From the NCBI GenBank assembly GCA_016195685.1, contig JACPZE010000013.1:1-39797 (forward strand): a stretch of 39,797 nt of DNA, in the 5' to 3' direction. Shown here one piece after another: positions 34,965-39,797 of the stretch (positions are counted from its first letter, which is position 1; every line of letters begins with the position of its first letter). The notes under the pieces are model-generated. The model ran no database searches, was not told the origin of the DNA, and saw only the letters and a program-made list of their open reading frames with translations. The position numbers and the translations under genes are program-made. Source of the stretch: Candidatus Gottesmanbacteria bacterium (GTDB lineage Bacteria; Patescibacteriota; Microgenomatia; 2-02-FULL-39-11).

Positions 34965-36058
34965 ATACTAATTTAAAAGATCACTTCTTTATGAAAATAG
35001 CTTTAAGATTGGCAAAGAAAGGTATTAGCTGGACTAATCCTCATCCTATGGTTGGTTCGGTGATTGTCATAAATGGCAAAATCGTGGCTCGCGGATACCA
35101 CAGACGGTTTAGCACCGATCATGCGGAAATGGAGGCTTTAAAACATGCTACAGAAGGTGTAGGAGGCGCGACTATGTATGTGACTCTTGAACCGTGTCAC
35201 TTACCCTATGATCTTTCTGGTCCGAGAATTCCGTGTGTAACTATTATTAGGCAAGCTGGGATAAAAAAAGTCCACATTGCTATGCTTGACTCCAATCCAG
35301 AAGTTGCTGGTCGTGGAAGGATAGCTTTAGAAAAAGCAGGCATTCAAACCACTTTGGGACTTCTGCAAGAAGAAGCATTACATTTAAATGAAGCATATCA
35401 CCATTTCATGACAAAAGGTCGTCCATTTGTGGCGGCTACATTTTCTACTAGTCTTGATGGGAAAATAGCCACCCGTACCGATGATTCAAAATGGATTACC
35501 AACCAGCAAGCTAGAAATTATGCCCGTAGCTTGCGCGGTCGCTATCAAGCTATTCTGATTGGAATTAATACTGTTTTAAGAGATGATCCACACTTAGGTA
35601 TAAGAGTGAAAGGGAAAAAAGATCCACTGCGCATTATCCTTGATTCAACACTCAAAATACCATCAACAAGTAAAGTTTTAAGGGATACCAACGTGCTGAT
35701 TGCCACGACAAAAAAAGCAAATAAAGAAAAAATGAAAGTATTAGTGGATAAAGGAATAACAGTTATATTATTTGATGAACAGGGTATACCACTTTCTAAA
35801 CTTCTAAAGGAATTTAAGAAACGGAAAATTATTAGTGTTCTCGTGGAGGGAGGAGGAAGCGTATTGGGAAGTTTCCTTGATGAAAGAATTATTGATAAAG
35901 TTTATGCTTTCCACTCCCCGATACTAATTGGTGGAGAAAAAGCAGTAAGCGCTATCAAAGGAGAAGGAGTAGTTGCCATAAATGACGCTTTAAAGCTTAA
36001 AAATGTTACTTTTAAAAGATTTGATGATAATTTGCTTACAATTGGTTATACAAACTGA
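34961..36058 (+). CDS. ribD: bifunctional riboflavin-specific deaminase/reductase
   Basis: Deaminates then reduces the pyrimidine intermediate after GTP cyclohydrolase II. 365 residues. Deaminase domain (1-~145) with NPHPMVGSV, H54-A-E56 and zinc cysteines C79 and C92; the spacing between the cysteines is about four residues longer than the usual PCxxxGRTPPC pattern. Reductase domain (~150-365) with ATFSTSLDGKIAT, SKWITN and VEGGGSVLGSFL. Overlaps ribBA by ATGA; the kinase follows two bases later. Confidence 0.94.
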   Translation: MNTNLKDHFFMKIALRLAKKGISWTNPHPMVGSVIVINGKIVARGYHRRFSTDHAEMEALKHATEGVGGATMYVTLEPCHLPYDLSGPRIPCVTIIRQAGIKKVHIAMLDSNPEVAGRGRIALEKAGIQTTLGLLQEEALHLNEAYHHFMTKGRPFVAATFSTSLDGKIATRTDDSKWITNQQARNYARSLRGRYQAILIGINTVLRDDPHLGIRVKGKKDPLRIILDSTLKIPSTSKVLRDTNVLIATTKKANKEKMKVLVDKGITVILFDEQGIPLSKLLKEFKKRKIISVLVEGGGSVLGSFLDERIIDKVYAFHSPILIGGEKAVSAIKGEGVVAINDALKLKNVTFKRFDDNLLTIGYTN

Positions 36059-36060
36059 GT

Positions 36061-36447
36061 ATGAAAAAGACAATTTGGTTTTCTGCAAAGGTCATTGCCG
36101 GAAAGCAAATAGGCCGGACTTTGGGTTTCCCTACTATTAATTTAGATAATCCCAGTCTTTTGAGTGGTAAAAAAGAAGGCGTCTATGCTGTTTTGGTAGA
36201 AATTAAAAATAAAAATTACCATGGGCTTTTGTATTACGGTCCCCGATTAATATTGCAAGAAAAAGAAAACATCTTGGAAATTTATCTTTTTGATTTCGAT
36301 AAGGATATTTATGATCAGGAAATAAATTTTCAGCTTAAAAATTTTATCCGGTCGGTGGAAAACTTTTCCAACTTTGATCAGTTCAAAAAACAATTGGCCG
36401 AAGATGTGAAAAAAGCCAGAGAGCTAATCCGTGCTTCAAAAGTTTAA
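36061..36447 (+). CDS. stand-alone riboflavin kinase
   Basis: 128 residues covering only the flavokinase domain found at the C-terminus of bifunctional RibF. GRTLGFPTINLD is the kinase signature, followed by GVYAVLVEI, LEIYLFDFDKDIYDQEI and the C-terminal helix EDVKKARELI. The N-terminal nucleotidylyltransferase domain that would make FAD is absent, and the gene has its own start two bases after ribD. It should convert riboflavin to FMN, the ligand of the riboswitch. FAD synthesis must be supplied elsewhere. Confidence 0.88.
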   Translation: MKKTIWFSAKVIAGKQIGRTLGFPTINLDNPSLLSGKKEGVYAVLVEIKNKNYHGLLYYGPRLILQEKENILEIYLFDFDKDIYDQEINFQLKNFIRSVENFSNFDQFKKQLAEDVKKARELIRASKV

Positions 36448-36474
36448 AATTCTTTGCTAAAATATGCATGAGTT

Positions 36475-36545
36475 GCCTCCTTAGCTCAACGGCCGAGCAG
36501 CGGTATCGTAAACCGTCGATGACAGTTCAATTCTGTCAGGAGGCT
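36475..36545 (+). tRNA. tRNA-Thr (anticodon CGT)
   Basis: 71-nt cloverleaf with acceptor stem GCCTCCT/AGGAGGC, D arm TAGCTCAACGGCCGAGCA, anticodon arm GCGGT-ATCGTAA-ACCGT giving CGT, and T arm GACAG-TTCAATT-CTGTC. CCA not encoded. It borders the compositionally different segment that starts near 36600. Confidence 0.92.
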
Positions 36546-36603
36546 CAAACAACCTTATTTAGTGATTCTTATGGTATTATTCAACAGAAGATATGCAGAA
36601 AAA

Positions 36604-37563
36604 TTAGGATTTCACGCTGCCGATTCCCACAAGAGAAAGGAGTGCGTGTTCCGTCAGCCCAACAACAAGTTCGTGGCTGACATCAGTTCCCCCTGCTTTA
36701 CTTACTTCACGATCTAATATGACACACGTGGGGTAACGAACTCCAACACCGCTAACCCCTCTGGTGGAATCATCCCACCAGTCATCGAGGCGGCGATGTG
36801 TGAACATAACTTCCCGAATCGAGTCATTCCCCATGGGAACACCGTTGTGTGCCAAAAGAGCATCCTGTGTTATTACATCTTTTCTTCTATTATGAAACTC
36901 TGAGTGTGTCCACTGATCTTTATCGGCGAATCGAAAGACAGTGGTTCCTTCCTCACCTTTACGTTCAACCCTAAAACTCGTATCGATGATCATTGCATCA
37001 TCCCTTTTCAACCTATCTGGTAATCCTTTTTCGAGTTGCTCTCTTTTGTCCAATGAATCAAGCATCACGACCTTAACCCGGCGTTCGCCAGAAAGAGATG
37101 TACCTTCGGGCAACTGTATACTCATTGCATGGAGTAATGATTTTTTCGCTTCAGCGGAATTTGCTCCATTCAACTGATTTTCCAGGGCAACGCGCGAAAT
37201 CCTGACAGCCAATTCGTTTGGAATCAAATCCGCCAAAGGTTTATCACTTGAATCTTTCTGAAGATTGTGTGCAAGTCGTTTATCGGCAAACGCGCCTAGG
37301 ACAGATTTTCCGCCGATACCGCCAAATGCTACAGCTGCAACTCCACCAACGGTACGGAAGAAATTTACAAAAGCCATCCCATGCTCATTAGGTGGAGGTG
37401 GAATCATTGATGTCACAGCGAATAAACCACCAGAAACACCTCCCCCTACGGCAGACAAGAGAGCCATTCCTAGTCTATCTCTTGCACGCATATTCAATTC
37501 GCTAATAGCTACCTGCATAACAGCCTCAGGTGCAACAATTGCTTCATAGTGTTGTGTTTCCAT
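36604..37563 (-). CDS. hypothetical membrane-associated protein
   Basis: 319 residues from the ATG at 37563 (METQHYEAIVAPEAV). The frame is open upstream to 37737 but would then overlap the preceding gene by 161 bases. Two glycine-rich hydrophobic segments (~33-52 GMALLSAVGGGVSGGLFAV; ~67-88 FFRTVGGVAAVAFGGIGGKS) look like a membrane hairpin, followed by a soluble ~225-residue part rich in charged residues (DKRLAHNLQKDSSDKPLADL; RRVKVVMLDSLDKREQ). No family recognised. Its base composition is visibly more GC-rich than the flanks, suggesting acquisition. Probably co-transcribed with the gene ending at 37577. Confidence 0.6.
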   Translation of the reverse strand: METQHYEAIVAPEAVMQVAISELNMRARDRLGMALLSAVGGGVSGGLFAVTSMIPPPPNEHGMAFVNFFRTVGGVAAVAFGGIGGKSVLGAFADKRLAHNLQKDSSDKPLADLIPNELAVRISRVALENQLNGANSAEAKKSLLHAMSIQLPEGTSLSGERRVKVVMLDSLDKREQLEKGLPDRLKRDDAMIIDTSFRVERKGEEGTTVFRFADKDQWTHSEFHNRRKDVITQDALLAHNGVPMGNDSIREVMFTHRRLDDWWDDSTRGVSGVGVRYPTCVILDREVSKAGGTDVSHELVVGLTEHALLSLVGIGSVKS

Positions 37564-37576
37564 AATTTGATTGCGC

Positions 37577-37978
37577 TTATGTATTTGGCGCGTGTATGAT
37601 CTTTCTATTTGCTGCCAATATCGGACCAAGTGTGTCGGCCGCATCGTCCATGGCAACGTCAAAAGCCCTACTAACCACCTTCTGTAATGCTGGATCATGG
37701 AAGATACCTTCGCGCTCAATCCATTGCGTAAGAGCACTAATATCTACTGGCCACGTCATAATCAACCTGGCGAGCGAACTGGCTTTATCTTTTGGTAGTG
37801 TCTCAAGAACGGCGGCGATTACATGACACATAATCGATTGTTTCAACGAATCGAATGCAGCCGGGATTGCTCTAGTAGATAGTCTTGCCAAACGCAATAC
37901 TTCAACCAGCGCATCTTTATTGATACTGTGTGATTTTTGGTCATTACTGTGGCTGTCATATTGACCAAATCTAGGCAT
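37577..37978 (-). CDS. hypothetical protein
   Basis: 133 residues, mostly helical in appearance: a polar N-terminal ~20 residues, then alternating hydrophobic segments (DALVEVLRLARLSTRAIPAA; IMCHVIAAVLETLPKDKASS; VVSRAFDVAMDDAADTLGPI). No family recognised, no membrane helix. An extended -10 (TGGTACAAT, minus; TACAAT at plus 37988-37993) lies nine bases before the ATG, again giving almost no leader. First of a two-gene GC-richer cassette, 13 bases before the next gene. Confidence 0.6.
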   Translation of the reverse strand: MPRFGQYDSHSNDQKSHSINKDALVEVLRLARLSTRAIPAAFDSLKQSIMCHVIAAVLETLPKDKASSLARLIMTWPVDISALTQWIEREGIFHDPALQKVVSRAFDVAMDDAADTLGPILAANRKIIHAPNT

Positions 37979-38064
37979 AAGACAATAATTGTACCATGAA
38001 CAGTCAAGCAGGAATATGTTAGTAAAATAGGTCCGAGCGATTTGGTATAAGGACTCAAAAGATA

Positions 38065-39119
38065 TTATTTATCCTCAGTACCATCGGATATCAAATCAAG
38101 TCCTTTTAGTTGCGGTAAAGCATTCCCTCCAGCTAACCCTTGCATTCCCCCGTATACATTTGCTGTTGCCAGAATGATTCTCCGTAACTGTGATTCCCGC
38201 TGTTTCCAGCTCTTTTCATAAGCTATCCTCTCTCTACTTACCTGTTCATGCATCTCCCGATATGCCTCCAGAATTGCTTCTATCTGCTGGCGAAACCTAT
38301 TTCCGGTCACATATTCATATATCAAATCTGCTTTTCTACCCTGATGCGCCTGGGCTGTTTTTTGATAGGCGACTTTTACCAGAATTTCCCGAAGTAACGC
38401 AGAAAGAGGGATAAGTAAATTTCTTTCGCATACCCAAATTCCTTCCACTTGTCCCATGCCTATTGTACCTACCGGTAATACTTCAGAAACCATAGCTGAG
38501 ATGTCCGCATTTACTTTCCTTGTATCATCTTTTAACTTCTGTATCCATCAGACCAATTTTTTGTCCTTTTGGATTCCCACAATATCACTCCACAGATGGT
38601 TTTTCCACTTGGACTTCTGACTATCTGCTTCGTATCCGCTCCTGCCTCTCCCTTGTCTACCGGCACAATCATATCTGTGGGAAATGCATCCTTTAGAGCT
38701 TTTTCTATATCCAGCTCCTGTACTTCGCCTTGAGTTTGTTGCGATCCCTGAGAGGCGGTCCTTTTTGCTTCTTCCAATTGTTTATTGAGCCTTTCTATGG
38801 TAAGATCTCTTTCCTTCATCTTTAATCTGGTTTGCTCATCGGCTTCTTTCAGAGTCGACTCACGGATCTTTTGCCGTTCGGCGTCTAGTTGTCTTTGTTT
38901 CTCCAGTTCAAATTTGCGTTTTTCATCTTCAAGCAGTTCCTTTTGCTTCCTCACTTGTAATTCATTTTCTTCAGCTTTGACTACCTGCTGTTTATACTTT
39001 AGGATTTCTTCTTCGTGCAGTTTTTCGACTTTCGTTATCTCCTTTGTGCGGATATGATCAAGGAAAGCCTCACTTATCTCAAATTCTTTCCCGCAATATA
39101 TGCATTTAATTTTATCCAT
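38065..39119 (-). pseudogene. DUF2130-family protein, split by a 4-nt loss
   Basis: The upstream part (39119-38532) encodes a CIYCGKEF zinc-knuckle start, a long E/K/Q coiled coil (~25-120) and the beginning of the DUF2130 domain ending KRTKNWSDG, then shifts out of frame to a stop. The downstream part (from before 38493) resumes in another frame as LKDDTRKVNADISAMVSEVL and continues through GIGMGQVEGIWVCERNLLIP to the natural end. Restoring one GATG unit at 38541-38549 (GATGGATAC to GATGGATGGATAC) rejoins the frames as SDGWIQKLKDD, as in intact family members. The WESK segment resembles an ExK nuclease motif (inference). A sequencing error is possible. Confidence 0.75.
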
Positions 39120-39202
39120 AGTTGTCTTTCGATTCTAAAACTTATCGTATCTGAAATTCTATCACTTTAACATTTATGAATCGAGGAGAAACCCTCTTTA
39201 CC

Positions 39203-39797
39203 TTAATCAAAAACTACTGTTTTATTTCCATAAACTAAGATCCTTCTTTCCAGATGCCAACGGACCGCCCGCGATAATACTACTCTTTCTATATCTTTCC
39301 CTTTTCTTACGAGATCCGCGATGGTATCATTATGAGTAACTCTGACTGTATCCTGTTCTATAATCGGGCCACTATCCAAATCTGGACTGACATAATGACT
39401 GGTGGCTCCTATGATTTTTACTCCCCGCGCGTATGCCTGATGATAAGGTTTAGCCCCGACAAAAGCAGGAAGGAAAGAATGATGGATATTTATGATGGGT
39501 TTATCTACATTCTTTATAAAGTCGGCAGATAATATTTGCATGTATCGGGCCAAAATCACTAAATCTATCTTGTTTTCTACAAGCATCTTCAAGGCTCTTT
39601 CTTCTCCAATCGATTTATCATGCTTATCTACTGGTATCTCATAAAAAGGAATACCATAAAATTCAACAAGTCTTTGTGCGTTTCTGTGATTACCGATGAC
39701 AAGCGGAATCTTACAATTAATTTCCCCGTTTTTGTATCTGAAAAGCAAATCCGCCAAACAATGGTCTTCATTGGAAACAAATATGGCTATTTTGACG
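39203..39797 (-). CDS. purU: formyltetrahydrofolate deformylase, partial
   Basis: Hydrolyses 10-formyl-THF to formate and THF. The frame is open through the right edge; ~197 C-terminal residues are visible, i.e. the formyltransferase-like domain. The N-terminal ACT domain would lie outside. The translation begins VKIAIFVSNEDHCLADLLFR, the PurU SxEDHCLxDLL signature, then PLVIGNH, YGIPFYEIPV, the catalytic INIHHSFLPAF and GATSHYVSPDLDSGPIIEQD. This distinguishes it from PurN. The internal ATG at 39757 is not the start. Confidence 0.92.
   Translation of the reverse strand, partial: VKIAIFVSNEDHCLADLLFRYKNGEINCKIPLVIGNHRNAQRLVEFYGIPFYEIPVDKHDKSIGEERALKMLVENKIDLVILARYMQILSADFIKNVDKPIINIHHSFLPAFVGAKPYHQAYARGVKIIGATSHYVSPDLDSGPIIEQDTVRVTHNDTIADLVRKGKDIERVVLSRAVRWHLERRILVYGNKTVVFD

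Noticed and set aside
36468-36680. Plus-strand ORF of 70 codons at the tRNA-Thr locus
   Set aside because: It runs through the tRNA gene and into the reverse complement of a real gene; no coding character.
37564-37737. 58-codon N-terminal extension of the 36604 gene
   Set aside because: It lies almost wholly inside the preceding gene in another frame; the ATG at 37563 is preferred.
39203-39757. PurN (GAR transformylase) identity for the right-edge gene
   Set aside because: The upstream EDHCLADLL segment and overall pattern are those of PurU; the frame continues to the window edge beyond the apparent ATG.

Overview
The window reads as one stretch of an AT-rich bacterial chromosome with short intergenic gaps, tight ATGA or TGATG gene overlaps and the standard stop codons (TGA ends carA, gatC, murT, gatD and purU). 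The gene set (compact F-type ATPase with a shortened delta subunit, MurT/GatD, PolX, HtpX, GatCAB, reduced regulation) and several promoters that appear to give leaderless mRNAs suggest a Patescibacteria/CPR-type organism, possibly the Microgenomates side. This is inference: there is no rRNA or ribosomal protein gene to place it.

Layout. 1-5.7 kb (minus): pyrimidine operon carA-carB-pyrB-pyrD, with pyrD running off the left edge. 5.7-15.4 kb (minus): dnaE followed by a complete ATP synthase operon (atpZ-B-E-F-H-A-G-D-C). 15.5-17.2 kb (plus): a PAS-GAF-GGDEF protein. 17.2-20.3 kb (minus): gatC-gatA-gatB. 20.4-22.0 kb (minus): glnA behind a structured leader with an intrinsic terminator. 22.0-23.1 kb: an IS1595-family insertion sequence carrying a small reverse-strand ORF at its right end. 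23.1-23.9 kb: a candidate structured RNA with its own promoter and terminator, and a small putative DNA-binding protein under paired palindromic operators. 23.9-29.35 kb (minus): operon polX-htpX-murT-gatD-GAF/ANTAR. 29.4-30.1 kb (plus): tRNA-Asp and a LysM protein. 30.2-31.7 kb (minus): pdxS-pdxT. Then tRNA-Gly, a metallo-beta-lactamase-fold hydrolase, and at 32.5-36.4 kb (plus) an FMN-riboswitch-controlled operon ribE-ribH-ribBA-ribD-riboflavin kinase. After tRNA-Thr comes a compositionally different pair of orphan genes (36.6-38.0 kb), a DUF2130 gene broken by a 4-nt loss, and a partial purU at the right edge.

How it fits together. The window is rich in glutamine metabolism. GlnA makes glutamine, and CarA, GatA (GatCAB), GatD (with MurT) and PdxT all consume its amide nitrogen. 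The strongest candidate for an undescribed circuit is an ANTAR-type antitermination system. The glnA leader folds into two adjacent hexaloop hairpins, the second of which shares bases with a terminator, and a GAF-ANTAR protein, the class that binds such RNAs, is encoded about 2 kb away at the end of the MurT-GatD operon. If real, glutamine synthesis would be controlled by a regulator co-expressed with cell-wall amidation.

Other points of interest are the FMN riboswitch, whose antiterminator can be read directly from an 8-nt repeat, the IS whose two ends each carry an inward -10 box and start codon, and the candidate RNA at 23.2 kb.
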